A DNA stretch of 62,368 nucleotides from Spirochaetia bacterium (lineage in GTDB: Bacteria > Spirochaetota > Spirochaetia > CADAEX01). The notes under the pieces were generated by a model, which saw only the letters and a program-made list of their open reading frames with translations, was not told where the DNA came from and ran no database searches. The DNA is taken from assembly GCA_024402405.1 (NCBI GenBank), contig JAKSTW010000005.1:1-62368 (forward strand), in the 5' to 3' direction. Both the position numbers and the translations under genes were made by a program. Positions within the stretch are counted from its first letter, which is position 1. Each line of letters opens with the position of its first letter. Shown piece by piece: positions 17,487 through 25,900 of the stretch.

Positions 17487-18476
17487 GTGTCCCCTGTAAA
17501 GGATTACAAAAGGGCTGAGATTCAGTTCATAAGGGTTATACAGCGGATTTTCCGCGCCATTGGTTCGGCAATATCCGGATTCTTCAGTGCCATAGTCAGG
17601 GGCGGACGTCAGCATTTCACCGTAATGCTGATTCCACATTCGGAAAAACATACTGTACATAATTTCAGGATTTCCATGTTTTCATTTGTGGTGATAGTCT
17701 TTCTGCTTGGCTGTATGACTATGTCATTCATCTTGTTTACTACCAGGTTCACAGGGGTCTCCAAACTGCTGGAGTCCAGGACTGAGGAGCTGCGGCAACG
17801 TGACGAGGATCTTGAGCTTATACGTGAGCAGATTGCCGGGCTGAAGATCGTCTCGGAACGGTTTGAGGATTCACTTTCTTCTGCTCTGGATAAACTGGGG
17901 TTGTCTTCCGGTGACGATTCGTCTCTGAATGGAGGGAGTATGATCTCTGGCGGTGAGCTGGCTGATCTTGAGAGTCTGAATGTCATGATGGAGGATTCCA
18001 TAAAGCATTTTTATGAAATAACCGGGATTATGGATGCCCACTCTGACCTGATCTCCGGACTTCCTTCGATCTGGCCGCTTAAAGGAAGCTACGGCAGGTT
18101 CACCGCATATTTCGGACCAAATCAGCATCCTTTCACCAAGGGATGGTATCTGCATAAGGGTATAGACATAGCTGACAAGTGGGGGACTCCTCTGGTGGCC
18201 ACTGCTGATGGCAAGGTGATAGAAAAAGGTTTTGAAGCCAATGGCTACGGTAATTATATCGTGATAAAGCATAAGTATGGCTTTTATACCAAGTATGCTC
18301 ATCTGGATAAAGTTTATGTGAAGGAGGGACAGTCTGTTCTTCAGGGAAATTTGATAGGTACTATGGGAAGCAGCGGTCTGTCTACAGGGCCGCATCTTCA
18401 CTATGAGGTCAGAATAGGATCTCAGGTGGTTGATCCCCAGCGGTATCTGAACCTTGGGAACCGTTCAGGACTTTGA
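17487..18476 (+). CDS. M23-family peptidoglycan endopeptidase, membrane-anchored
   Basis: A 329-aa zinc peptidase acting in the periplasm on peptidoglycan cross-links. It has a cytoplasmic tail, one membrane segment (about 61-83), a coiled-coil spacer (about 92-130) and a C-terminal LytM domain. Zinc ligands are in GWYLHKGIDIA (His, Asp) and GPHLHYEV (HxH). The start is GTG at 17487 with TAGGAG six bases before. The bactofilin gene follows after one base, and this pairing is widely conserved: bactofilins position the peptidase to set cell shape. Confidence 0.92.
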   Translation: MSPVKDYKRAEIQFIRVIQRIFRAIGSAISGFFSAIVRGGRQHFTVMLIPHSEKHTVHNFRISMFSFVVIVFLLGCMTMSFILFTTRFTGVSKLLESRTEELRQRDEDLELIREQIAGLKIVSERFEDSLSSALDKLGLSSGDDSSLNGGSMISGGELADLESLNVMMEDSIKHFYEITGIMDAHSDLISGLPSIWPLKGSYGRFTAYFGPNQHPFTKGWYLHKGIDIADKWGTPLVATADGKVIEKGFEANGYGNYIVIKHKYGFYTKYAHLDKVYVKEGQSVLQGNLIGTMGSSGLSTGPHLHYEVRIGSQVVDPQRYLNLGNRSGL

Positions 18477-18477
18477 T

Positions 18478-18876
18478 ATGGGTTGGATGAAAAAAAGTGC
18501 AGGTAATGGCAGTGCTGTCCCTGATAATAATGTGATGAATTCTCTGCTGGGCAGGGGAAGCTGTTTCAGGGGAAATCTGGAGTTGGATGGAGTTCTCCGT
18601 ATAGACGGAGATTTTATAGGTGATATAAAGAATACCGCAAAGGTTATCATAGGCGAGAATGGACGTTTGGAGGGTTCTGTTACCGCATATGCTGTGGTCG
18701 TAGGCGGTGCAGTCAGGGGAAACCTGGTGGCTGCTGAGAAGATAACTATTCTTTCTACAGGTATGGTGGTTGGAGATGTCAGGGCTCCCAGACTTGTGGT
18801 GGAGGATGGTGTTGTTCTGGATGGCAACTGCAGGATCGTGCTGCAGAAAGGTGATGCTGATGGCAGATCTGAATAA
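18478..18876 (+). CDS. Bactofilin (first of two)
   Basis: A 132-aa cytoskeletal protein with the right-handed beta-helix DUF583 core (about 30-115): FRGNLELDGVLRIDGDFIGDI repeated in six-residue rungs, then VVVGGAVRGNLVA and APRLVVEDGVVLDG. Bactofilins polymerise without nucleotide and recruit M23 peptidases; here the two genes are adjacent. The ATG at 18478 was chosen because an upstream in-frame ATG lies within the previous gene. Confidence 0.9.
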   Translation: MGWMKKSAGNGSAVPDNNVMNSLLGRGSCFRGNLELDGVLRIDGDFIGDIKNTAKVIIGENGRLEGSVTAYAVVVGGAVRGNLVAAEKITILSTGMVVGDVRAPRLVVEDGVVLDGNCRIVLQKGDADGRSE

Positions 18877-19177
18877 GCTGGCTCTGGAACTGGATGCGGC
18901 GGCAGATCAGCCTGAGAGATACAGACAGGCTGTCTGTGATTTTCTTTCCGGAGCTCTCGGAGATGCTTATGATATTGAACAGGGGACAGAACTGAGGGTT
19001 GACAGAAAGCGTCCGTTTCCTTTCAATAAGGAGAAGATCGTCAGGGAGAGGGTGTATACTGTATCTGCTGATGCGGAGAAACTGCTGAATGATGTCATGA
19101 GCCGTCAGGCTGATGGTATCAGACGTCTGGAAAGAACCGGCAGGGCCGATGCCCTTCTGGTGGATCTGAGAATTTGA
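18860..19177 (+). CDS. Unassigned 105-aa protein between bactofilin and PSP1 genes
   Basis: No family recognised. It is a small acidic-basic cytoplasmic protein with predicted helices and no membrane segment. The ATG at 18860 has AAAGG eight bases upstream; another ATG at 18854 is too close to it. It overlaps the bactofilin end by 17 bases and precedes the PSP1 gene by 9, so it is cotranslated with both. Confidence 0.75.
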   Translation: MADLNKLALELDAAADQPERYRQAVCDFLSGALGDAYDIEQGTELRVDRKRPFPFNKEKIVRERVYTVSADAEKLLNDVMSRQADGIRRLERTGRADALLVDLRI

Positions 19178-19186
19178 GGAATGAAT

Positions 19187-20110
19187 ATGGCTGATGAATT
19201 GACAGAAGATATAGTGCTGGAAGATGATCCTGAGATCAATGATTCTCCGGATCTTAATTTTCCTGATAAGCTGATCAAGGTGCGTTTTGTGCATTCCAGC
19301 GAGACTGAATATTGTGAATATCCTGCTGATATTGAACTGCATGACAGGGATTATGTCATATGCGATGGCAAATACGGCAAGGATCTGGCTGTGGTCAAAG
19401 GGCAGATGTTTTCTGTAGCGGAAAAAGGCAAACCAAGGCATGTCCGTGCCGTGTACACCATTATCAGAAAAGCTGATGACAGTGATATGGACAGATATAA
19501 GCACAACCAGGAGCGTGAAGTCGAGGCTTTCAGAATATGCGGAGAGAAGATCGCAGCGCACAAGCTGGATATGAAGCTTGTCTCAGCCCACTATCTGCTG
19601 GATGAGCCGAAAGTAATGTTTTTCTTCACTGCGGACAACAGAATTGACTTCAGGGCGCTGGTGAAGGATCTGGTGGCTGTTTTCCGTGTCAGGATAGAAC
19701 TGCGCCAGATCGGTGTCCGTGATGAGGCTATGGTGACGGGAGGTCTGGGAGTATGCGGACGCGGATACTGCTGCCATAATGTCACTGACAAGCTCAGGGC
19801 TGTCTCCATCAAGATGGCCAAAGACCAGAATCTGTCATTGAATTCCATGAAGATATCCGGTGCCTGTGGCAGACTTCTCTGCTGTCTGGCATATGAGTAT
19901 GATTTCTATGCTGAGGCGAGAAAAAGTTTCCCGTCTGAGGGATGCCGCGTCATTTTCGAGGATAAGATCTATAAGGTTGCGGAAAATAATATTCTGACAA
20001 AGACCGTCAAGATAGCTGCTCCTGACGGTGCCTGCGTTTTCCTCCCGCTGAAGTGCTTCACTTTTGACGGTGAGAAAAAAATCTGGAAGGCAGAAGAAGT
20101 GGCAGAATGA
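19187..20110 (+). CDS. PSP1-domain protein (RicT/YaaT family)
   Basis: A 307-aa protein. The PSP1 core spans about residues 55-235. It includes the cysteine-rich RicT signature GGLGVCGRGYCC and later GACGRLLCCLAYE, with KMAKDQNLSLN between. In Bacillus, RicT works with RicA and RicF as an iron-sulfur complex that affects RNA processing; no ricA or ricF gene is seen here. The N-terminus is acidic. The ATG at 19187 is preferred over 19181 because GAGGA lies six bases before it. Confidence 0.88.
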   Translation: MADELTEDIVLEDDPEINDSPDLNFPDKLIKVRFVHSSETEYCEYPADIELHDRDYVICDGKYGKDLAVVKGQMFSVAEKGKPRHVRAVYTIIRKADDSDMDRYKHNQEREVEAFRICGEKIAAHKLDMKLVSAHYLLDEPKVMFFFTADNRIDFRALVKDLVAVFRVRIELRQIGVRDEAMVTGGLGVCGRGYCCHNVTDKLRAVSIKMAKDQNLSLNSMKISGACGRLLCCLAYEYDFYAEARKSFPSEGCRVIFEDKIYKVAENNILTKTVKIAAPDGACVFLPLKCFTFDGEKKIWKAEEVAE

Positions 20111-20122
20111 TTTTCTATCTTA

Positions 20123-20151
20123 TTGACACTATCCATTGATGTCTTTATATT
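20123..20151 (+). promoter_or_regulatory. Strong promoter of the 56-aa zinc-ribbon gene
   Basis: TTGACA (20123-20128), 17 bases, TATATT (20146-20151), leaving a leader of about 60 bases. Confidence 0.8.
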
Positions 20152-20217
20152 TGTAACTTAGGAAGTTGGTATCATTCCACAGGAAGATACTTTTTTATAT
20201 CATTTAAGGAGAAACTA

Positions 20218-20388
20218 ATGGGACAGGTAAGTAAGAACTCCAGAACCGGATCATCTACTCATAAATTCTATTGTCCATGCGGCGGAGAGATCAAAATGAA
20301 GACTATGTTCGCCAACGGTAAAAAGAAAAACTATGCTGAATGTGAGAAATGCAAGAGACAGGAGCGCAAACCGAGCGATTTCAAATGA
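20218..20388 (+). CDS. 56-aa basic zinc-ribbon protein
   Basis: A short gene with AAGGAG just upstream of ATG 20218. The product has four cysteines in two pairs, CPCGG and CEKCKR, spaced as in a zinc ribbon, and is rich in Lys and Arg. It sits directly before rpsT and has its own strong promoter. Size, charge and context suggest an RNA- or ribosome-binding protein, but the family is not known to me. Confidence 0.75.
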   Translation: MGQVSKNSRTGSSTHKFYCPCGGEIKMKTMFANGKKKNYAECEKCKRQERKPSDFK

Positions 20389-20408
20389 GATAAACACTGG
20401 TAGTCTTA

Positions 20409-20437
20409 TTGACTATCTGATTTTTATCTGTTAATTT
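20409..20437 (+). promoter_or_regulatory. Promoter of rpsT-hup
   Basis: TTGACT (20409-20414), 17 bases, TAATTT (20432-20437). A small CTGTT-AACAG hairpin (20462-20475) lies in the leader before AAGGAG. Confidence 0.5.
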
Positions 20438-20504
20438 CGTATAGGTTACAGAGCTTCTATTCTGTTGTATAACAGCATTTAGAATAAATATAAGGAGTAA
20501 GTCG

Positions 20505-20759
20505 TTGTCAGAAAAAAGATACAGACAGAGTGTTAAGAGACATCTCAGAAACAAAATGACAAAAAGCGAAGTCAAAACTTATATCAAGGATTTTGAGGCA
20601 GCAGTAAACGGAAACAATAAGGAAGATGCTGAGAAGGCATTTGTTCTTATCACCAAGAAGATGGATACAGCTGCAAGCAAAGGTATTTACCACAAGAATA
20701 CTGTTGCAAGAAAAAAATCCAGACTGGCTAAAAAGCTTAACAAACTTATTGCTGGCTGA
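20505..20759 (+). CDS. rpsT: Small-subunit ribosomal protein bS20 (TTG start)
   Basis: An 84-aa, strongly basic protein that binds 16S rRNA early in 30S assembly. The pattern KRYRQSVKRHLRN, DTAASKGIYHKNTVARKKSRL and a terminal lysine-rich helix is typical. The start codon is TTG at 20505, seven bases after AAGGAG; no ATG or GTG fits. In Escherichia coli, rpsT also starts with UUG and this is tied to autoregulation, so the same could hold here. The HU gene follows 21 bases later. Confidence 0.95.
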   Translation: MSEKRYRQSVKRHLRNKMTKSEVKTYIKDFEAAVNGNNKEDAEKAFVLITKKMDTAASKGIYHKNTVARKKSRLAKKLNKLIAG

Positions 20760-20780
20760 TAAAAGGGTGATATTGGTCCT

Positions 20781-21086
20781 ATGAAAAAAGTTACGAAAAA
20801 TGATGTTGTTGAGAATATCTATGAAGACACAGGACTGAATATTACCAAGAAAGACATTCATGTCATTGTTGACAAAGTTTTTGAAGAGATCAAACAAGCT
20901 CTTATCGAAGATCAAATTGTAGAATTACGCGGCTTCGGCACTTTTGAAGTCAGAACACGCAAAGGGCGGGAAAAAGCCCATAATCCGAAAACTGGTGAAA
21001 AAGTTTCGGTAGAGGTTCACGGAGCCGCAGTATTTAGACCGGGAAAGGAACTGAAAAACAGTGTCTGGTCACTCAGGAAAGATTAA
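20781..21086 (+). CDS. hup: HU-family DNA-binding protein
   Basis: A 101-aa nucleoid protein that bends DNA as a dimer. The helical N-terminus (TKNDVVENIYEDTGL) is followed by the beta-arm region with ELRGFGTFEVRTRKGREKA and HNPKTGEKV, the family signature. The place next to rpsT is typical of spirochaetes. Its last 26 bases overlap the start of lnt. Confidence 0.95.
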   Translation: MKKVTKNDVVENIYEDTGLNITKKDIHVIVDKVFEEIKQALIEDQIVELRGFGTFEVRTRKGREKAHNPKTGEKVSVEVHGAAVFRPGKELKNSVWSLRKD

Positions 21087-22644
21087 ACCTTTATTATTCC
21101 TCCTTCTCTCATCCGTTTTATTTGCATTATCATTTCCATCTTTTATAAATAAAAATGGTTTTCCATTTCTTGGATATATTGCACTGGCACCGATGTTTGC
21201 AGCCATCCATCTTATCAGGTTGCGCAATGCTCCGTGGCTGGGATTCCTGTACGGACTGATATCCTATGCTCTTTTTAATTACTGGCTGGGAATATTCTAT
21301 CCTCCTGCCATTGTTATAATACCATCCCTTTATGCCGCATATTTCTTTGTGCTGTTTCCATTGCTTAAAGGGGCAGATATGCTTTTCCCAAAGTACGGTT
21401 TTCTTGTTCAGAGTTTTATCTGGATAGGGTATGAATATTTCAGAACAAAAGGCTTTCTGGGATATCCTTATGGAATCATGGGGTATTCCCAGTATGCTTA
21501 TCCTCTGCTTATCAGAGTGGCTGCTGTCACAGGAGTGTGGGGCGTCTCATTTCTGCTGGTCTATCCATCAGCGCTTATTGGGCGGATATTCAGGGATGGA
21601 TACAGAAAGGCCGGTCCTGCTCTCAGAAATTTCGCTGTTCCGTCAGCATTCTGGGCAGTTCTCATGTGCATGGCTCTGGTTTATGGCGCTGTCACTTCAG
21701 GTGATTACTCCGGGTGCCGGACTGTACGCCTGGCACTGATACAGCAGAATATAGATCCATGGCAGGGAGGTACTGCCACATACAGGGAATCACTGGACAG
21801 GCTGACAAGACAGAGTACCGCATCTCTGGCTGAGAGACCAGATATGGTCGTATGGTCAGAGACTTCTTTTGTCCCTTCGGTTGACTGGCACAGACGCTAT
21901 CGGACCGATGCCGATTATTATAAACTTGTGAAGGAACTTCTGGACTTTATGAAACAGCAGGAAATTCCTTATGTGATAGGCAATAATGAGGGTGTTCTCG
22001 GATATGATGAGTATGGACGGCAGGTGCGTCAGGATTATAATTCCGCACTTCTGTTTCAGAATGGTGATATAACTGATGTCTACAGAAAGATCCATCTGGT
22101 GCCATTCACCGAGCATTTCCCGTATAAGAAGCAGCTGCCATTCATATATGATTTTCTGGTTTCTTGGGATACGCACTTCTGGAGGCACGGAACTGAATAT
22201 ACAGTATTTGATGCTGCCGGAGTGAAGTTTTCCACACCTATATGTTTTGAGGACAGTTTCAGTGATATTTCCAGGGGATTTGTCAGAAACGGTGCACAGA
22301 TGATCGTGAATCTCTCCAATGATGGCTGGGCTTTCTCTGTCCCTTCCGAAATGCAGCATATGGCTATGGCAGTTTTCAGAGCCTGCGAGAACAGGCGTAC
22401 TGTGGTGAGGAGTACCAACAGCGGTATGACCTGTGTCATAGAACCTTCAGGCAGAATACTTTCCATGGCTGAGCCTTTCAAGGAGCTTTATATGGTTTAT
22501 GATGCACCTGTTTATGATGACACTACTACGATTTACACGAAGTATGGTGACTGGTTTGCTGTGCTGTGCTCCATGCTGGCTGCGGCATTTGTTTCTGCCG
22601 GCATTTTTATGGCTGTTTTCAGGAGGTGCCGACATGCTGAGTGA
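21061..22644 (+). CDS. lnt: Apolipoprotein N-acyltransferase Lnt
   Basis: Adds the third acyl chain to the N-terminal Cys of lipoproteins at the inner membrane. Six or so N-terminal membrane segments are followed by a periplasmic nitrilase-type domain and a last membrane segment. The catalytic triad is intact: Glu267 in WSETS, Lys343 in YRKIHLVPF and Cys395 in ICFEDS. The 527-aa length is normal. The start is a GTG inside the end of the HU gene. Spirochaetes are rich in lipoproteins, and one is encoded at 29.4 kb. Confidence 0.95.
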   Translation: MSGHSGKIKPLLFLLLSSVLFALSFPSFINKNGFPFLGYIALAPMFAAIHLIRLRNAPWLGFLYGLISYALFNYWLGIFYPPAIVIIPSLYAAYFFVLFPLLKGADMLFPKYGFLVQSFIWIGYEYFRTKGFLGYPYGIMGYSQYAYPLLIRVAAVTGVWGVSFLLVYPSALIGRIFRDGYRKAGPALRNFAVPSAFWAVLMCMALVYGAVTSGDYSGCRTVRLALIQQNIDPWQGGTATYRESLDRLTRQSTASLAERPDMVVWSETSFVPSVDWHRRYRTDADYYKLVKELLDFMKQQEIPYVIGNNEGVLGYDEYGRQVRQDYNSALLFQNGDITDVYRKIHLVPFTEHFPYKKQLPFIYDFLVSWDTHFWRHGTEYTVFDAAGVKFSTPICFEDSFSDISRGFVRNGAQMIVNLSNDGWAFSVPSEMQHMAMAVFRACENRRTVVRSTNSGMTCVIEPSGRILSMAEPFKELYMVYDAPVYDDTTTIYTKYGDWFAVLCSMLAAAFVSAGIFMAVFRRCRHAE

Positions 22645-22855
22645 TTCCAAGATCGCAGCTGTGGAATTTTTCCGCAGAGGAAGAGAGCTTTATAAGGGCA
22701 GAAATTTTTCTGAGGCCAGAGAGTGTTTTGCAAAGGCCCTTGAAGTATGTCCCGATGATCACCCGTCAGAAGTTTATCTCCATCGATGTGATTATTATCA
22801 GGAATTTCCGCCTGATGATGACTGGGATGGTGTTTACGTGATGAAGACAAAATAA
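22634..22855 (+). CDS. 73-aa TPR-like protein resembling the tail of adenylate/guanylate cyclases
   Basis: AGGAGGTG lies six bases before ATG 22634, and the gene overlaps lnt by 11 bases. It holds one TPR-like helix pair (about residues 7-45, FFRRGRELYKGRNFSEARECF). It ends in PPDDDWDGVYVMKTK, which closely matches the C-terminal tail of many TPR-linked class III cyclases. No cyclase domain is present, so it is a free-standing piece. A role in protein interaction is an inference. Confidence 0.8.
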   Translation: MLSDSKIAAVEFFRRGRELYKGRNFSEARECFAKALEVCPDDHPSEVYLHRCDYYQEFPPDDDWDGVYVMKTK

Positions 22856-22880
22856 GTGATAAGGATTAAAATAAAAATAT

Positions 22881-23273
22881 ATGGCAAAGTATAATTCTAA
22901 GGAAATTGACAGATTGGCGGCAGTTTTTGGCAGAGAGACAGAGTTCCGTGGCGACCTGCGGTTTTCTGAATCTCTTCAGATAAACGGAAGATTTGAGGGA
23001 ACGATTGAGTCCACAGGTTTTCTTTATATAAGTGACAGCGCTTCTGTCCATGCTGATATCAAGGCCAGGACTGTCATCGTGGCCGGTGAGGTTACAGGTG
23101 ATATTTCTGTGACAGATAAACTGGAAATGCTGTCTTCTGCCAGAGTCAATGGCAATATCAGAACTCCCAAACTGATGATTGCTGACGGGGTCGTTTTTCA
23201 GGGAATGTGCCAGATGCTGAAAGATGGCTCAGATGTGAATATTTTTGAAAGAAAGGATGTGGAGCTGATATGA
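22881..23273 (+). CDS. Bactofilin (second of two)
   Basis: A 130-aa beta-helix protein of the DUF583 family: [21 protein letters not shown], then [20 protein letters not shown] and [16 protein letters not shown]. It is about as long as the first bactofilin but clearly diverged from it. There is no M23 gene beside this copy, so it may build a different filament. Its stop codon overlaps the start of the CinA-like gene (ATGA). Confidence 0.9.
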   Translation: MAKYNSKEIDRLAAVFGRETEFRGDLRFSESLQINGRFEGTIESTGFLYISDSASVHADIKARTVIVAGEVTGDISVTDKLEMLSSARVNGNIRTPKLMIADGVVFQGMCQMLKDGSDVNIFERKDVELI

Positions 23274-23965
23274 AAATCCGTGTTTATTTTATTCCTCAGG
23301 AGCAGATCAGGGCTGAGCTTGATAAGTATGCGCAGCTTCCTGGAAATCTGGAGATCTCTGAGGATGATGAAAGTGTTATTATTGAATCTTCTGTGGATGA
23401 TGACAGCTTTTTTGTATTTTACGACTGGCTGCGGGAACGGTTTGGCAGCTATTTGGTTTATGCCGGAACAGACACTGCCGCAGAGCGGCTTGGCAAGGTG
23501 CTGTCAGCCACTGGAAATATCCTGGTGAGTGCTGAGTCCTGTACATCTGGACTTGTCGGTGGCGCTGTCACTGAGGTTCCCGGCAGCTCTGACTGGTTCT
23601 GGGGCGGTTATGTCACTTACGACAACAGGGCCAAGATCAGACTTGGTGTTGATTCTGAAGTGCTGTCTGAGAATGGTGCCGTATCTTCTCCGGTGGCTGC
23701 GGAGATGGCCGAGAGTGCTCTCAGAAATTCTGATGCCACAGTGGCTGTAAGTATAACAGGTATTGCAGGTCCTGGAGGTGGAAGCAGAGAGAAACCTGTG
23801 GGAACTGTCTGGTTCGGTGTTGCAGGGAGAACCAGGGATACAGAGACCTACAGATTCAGATTTTCAGGTGGCAGATCTGACGTGAGAAGAAAATCAGTGC
23901 TTGCTGCCATGCTGCTGGTGGAAAATTTTGCGCAGGACTTGACACTATTTTCTTACTGTGAATAA
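23270..23965 (+). CDS. CinA-type protein lacking the MoCF domain (KH + NMN deamidase domain)
   Basis: The C-terminal two thirds (about 76-228) are the CinA/PncC domain, which deamidates nicotinamide mononucleotide in NAD recycling: [33 protein letters not shown] and [12 protein letters not shown] are clear. The first 75 residues resemble the KH-like linker domain of full-length CinA (about 415 aa). The MoCF domain that normally precedes it is absent. The start overlaps the bactofilin stop (ATGA), so the short form is the real gene and not a broken one. Confidence 0.85.
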   Translation: MKIRVYFIPQEQIRAELDKYAQLPGNLEISEDDESVIIESSVDDDSFFVFYDWLRERFGSYLVYAGTDTAAERLGKVLSATGNILVSAESCTSGLVGGAVTEVPGSSDWFWGGYVTYDNRAKIRLGVDSEVLSENGAVSSPVAAEMAESALRNSDATVAVSITGIAGPGGGSREKPVGTVWFGVAGRTRDTETYRFRFSGGRSDVRRKSVLAAMLLVENFAQDLTLFSYCE

Positions 23966-24022
23966 ATATTAAAGCATAAATCTTGACAAATCAAATATCC
24001 CCAAAATTTAAAGAAGAAACTG

Positions 24023-25585
24023 ATGTTAGAAGAAGAGAAAGAAGAATCAAAAAGTAGAATCAGCAGCGATATTCCCGCAGCTGCTCCCAGGAGAAGAATT
24101 ACCCGCAGACGAAGGGTCGATGATGCTCCTGCAGAAAATGAAAATATGAATGATGTTCAGAGGAGCGATGACTCAGAGCCTGAGATCAGACAGGAGAGGA
24201 AGATCATTCGCAGGAGATTCAGAAATCCTGATGCAAATCCTGTGAGCTCGCAGCCTGAGGAGATGCCTGTCAATGCAGCTCCTGAGAATACAGAAGGCAG
24301 AAGCAAGATCTGCATCAATGATCTGACACTGATGGGACTCCAGGAGCTGCGTGAATATGCTCTCAATATGGGAGTGAACAACGAGAACCTGGGCAGCCTT
24401 AAGATGCAGGATCTCATTTTCAACATACTCAAGGCACATACTGCCGGCGGCGGAATAATTTATGCCTATGGCTCACTGGAGATACTTCCTGAGGGTTTCG
24501 GATTTCTGAGATCACCTCAGAACAGCTATCTGCCCGGCTCTGATGATATTTATATATCTCCTTCCCAGATAAGGCTTTTCAACCTGAAGACCGGTGACAT
24601 TGTATCAGGCCAGATAAGGACTCCAAAGGAGGGCGAGAAATATTTTGCAATGCTCAGGATCGAGCATGTGAACTATGATGATCCTATTGTGGCTCAGACA
24701 AGAATTCCATTTGATAACCTTACCCCTCTTTTCCCGGAGGAGAGGATAAATATGGAGACTGAGTCAGGTGATCCGTGCACCAGGATGATAAACCTTTTCT
24801 GTCCTATAGGAAAAGGTCAGAGAGGACTTATCGTATCACCTCCGAGATCTGGAAAGACCATCATACTTCAGAAGATAGCCAATGCAATAACTGAGAATCA
24901 TCCTGAGATCCATCTTATTCTTCTTCTGATCGATGAGCGTCCGGAGGAAGTCACAGATATGCGGCGTCATGTCAAGGGAGAGGTCATTGCATCAACTTTT
25001 GACGAGATGGCTTCCAGACATGTTCAGGTGGCTGAGATGGTCATTGAGCGCGCCAAGAGGATGGTGGAGCACAAGAAGGATGTTGTTATCCTGCTGGATT
25101 CCATTACCAGACTGGCCAGAGCATATAACCAGACTGTTCCTACTTCCGGCAAGATACTTTCCGGTGGTGTGGATTCCAATGCTCTGCACAAGCCTAAGAG
25201 ATTTTTCGGTGCCGCCAGGAATATTGAGAACGGAGGCAGCCTGACCATTGTGGCAACAGCTCTTATTGAGACTGGAAGCAGAATGGATGAGGTTATTTTC
25301 GAGGAATTCAAGGGAACCGGTAATATGGAGATGGTTCTGGACCGGAAAATTGCCGACAGAAGGCTTTATCCTGCTATTAATATCAAGAAATCGGGTACCA
25401 GACGCGAGGATCTTCTTCTTACAGAGGAAGAACTTAACAAGATATGGATACTCAGAAAAGTCATTAATCCTATGGATGATGTAGAAATTATTGAAATGTT
25501 GATTGACAGAATGAAAAAAACAAAGAATAATGAATCATTCTTGAGATCTATGAATACTACAGGTCCTGTGGATATACAGATGTAA
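24023..25585 (+). CDS. rho: Transcription termination factor Rho
   Basis: A hexameric RNA helicase that ends transcription. The N-terminal 90 residues form an extra arginine-rich, low-complexity extension ([18 protein letters not shown]). The RNA-binding cold-shock-like domain follows (about 100-220, GFGFLRSP), then the ATPase domain with Walker A SPPRSGKT near residue 275, [13 protein letters not shown], and the Q- and R-loops ([17 protein letters not shown]). Length 520 aa reflects the extension. rpmE follows 13 bases after the stop. Confidence 0.96.
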   Translation: MLEEEKEESKSRISSDIPAAAPRRRITRRRRVDDAPAENENMNDVQRSDDSEPEIRQERKIIRRRFRNPDANPVSSQPEEMPVNAAPENTEGRSKICINDLTLMGLQELREYALNMGVNNENLGSLKMQDLIFNILKAHTAGGGIIYAYGSLEILPEGFGFLRSPQNSYLPGSDDIYISPSQIRLFNLKTGDIVSGQIRTPKEGEKYFAMLRIEHVNYDDPIVAQTRIPFDNLTPLFPEERINMETESGDPCTRMINLFCPIGKGQRGLIVSPPRSGKTIILQKIANAITENHPEIHLILLLIDERPEEVTDMRRHVKGEVIASTFDEMASRHVQVAEMVIERAKRMVEHKKDVVILLDSITRLARAYNQTVPTSGKILSGGVDSNALHKPKRFFGAARNIENGGSLTIVATALIETGSRMDEVIFEEFKGTGNMEMVLDRKIADRRLYPAINIKKSGTRREDLLLTEEELNKIWILRKVINPMDDVEIIEMLIDRMKKTKNNESFLRSMNTTGPVDIQM

Positions 25586-25598
25586 AACGGAGGAATTT

Positions 25599-25805
25599 AT
25601 GAAAAAGGGCATACATCCTGATTATAAACCAGCAAAAATCACATGTGCATGTGGAAATGTAATTGAGACCAGCACAGCAGTGGGCGATATCCAGGTTGAA
25701 ATCTGCTCCAGCTGCCATCCATTTTTTACTGGAAAGGAAAAACTTGTAGATACAGCCGGAAGAGTTGAGAGATTCAACAAAAAGTACGGAATCAAAGCTA
25801 ACTGA
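25599..25805 (+). CDS. rpmE: Large-subunit ribosomal protein bL31 (zinc-binding form)
   Basis: A 68-aa ribosomal protein at the bridge between subunits. It opens [11 protein letters not shown] and keeps the CAC and CSSC cysteines that bind zinc. A good GGAGG ribosome site precedes it. It is the last gene of the rho unit and is followed by a strong terminator. Confidence 0.97.
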   Translation: MKKGIHPDYKPAKITCACGNVIETSTAVGDIQVEICSSCHPFFTGKEKLVDTAGRVERFNKKYGIKAN

Positions 25806-25828
25806 AATAATCTTTTATTTTGAGCTGA

Positions 25829-25860
25829 AAACACGCCTATATTCAGGCGTGTTTTTTTTT
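25829..25860 (+). terminator. Rho-independent terminator after rpmE
   Basis: AACACGCCT (25830-25838) pairs with AGGCGTGTT (25845-25853) around a 6-base loop, followed by seven T. Confidence 0.95.
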
Positions 25861-25861
25861 G

Positions 25862-25890
25862 TTGCCAAATCCAGATTTCCAAAGTATAAT
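25862..25890 (+). promoter_or_regulatory. Promoter of the galactokinase-like gene
   Basis: TTGCCA (25862-25867), 17 bases, TATAAT (25885-25890), directly after the rpmE terminator. The predicted start (about 25897) lies only four bases before the ATG. Confidence 0.75.
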
Positions 25891-25900
25891 ATTCAGCCAA

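Noticed and set aside
23939-24011. TTGACA elements before rho (23939 and 23983) as its promoter
   Set aside because: Neither has a convincing -10 at 16-18 bases, so I did not call a promoter.
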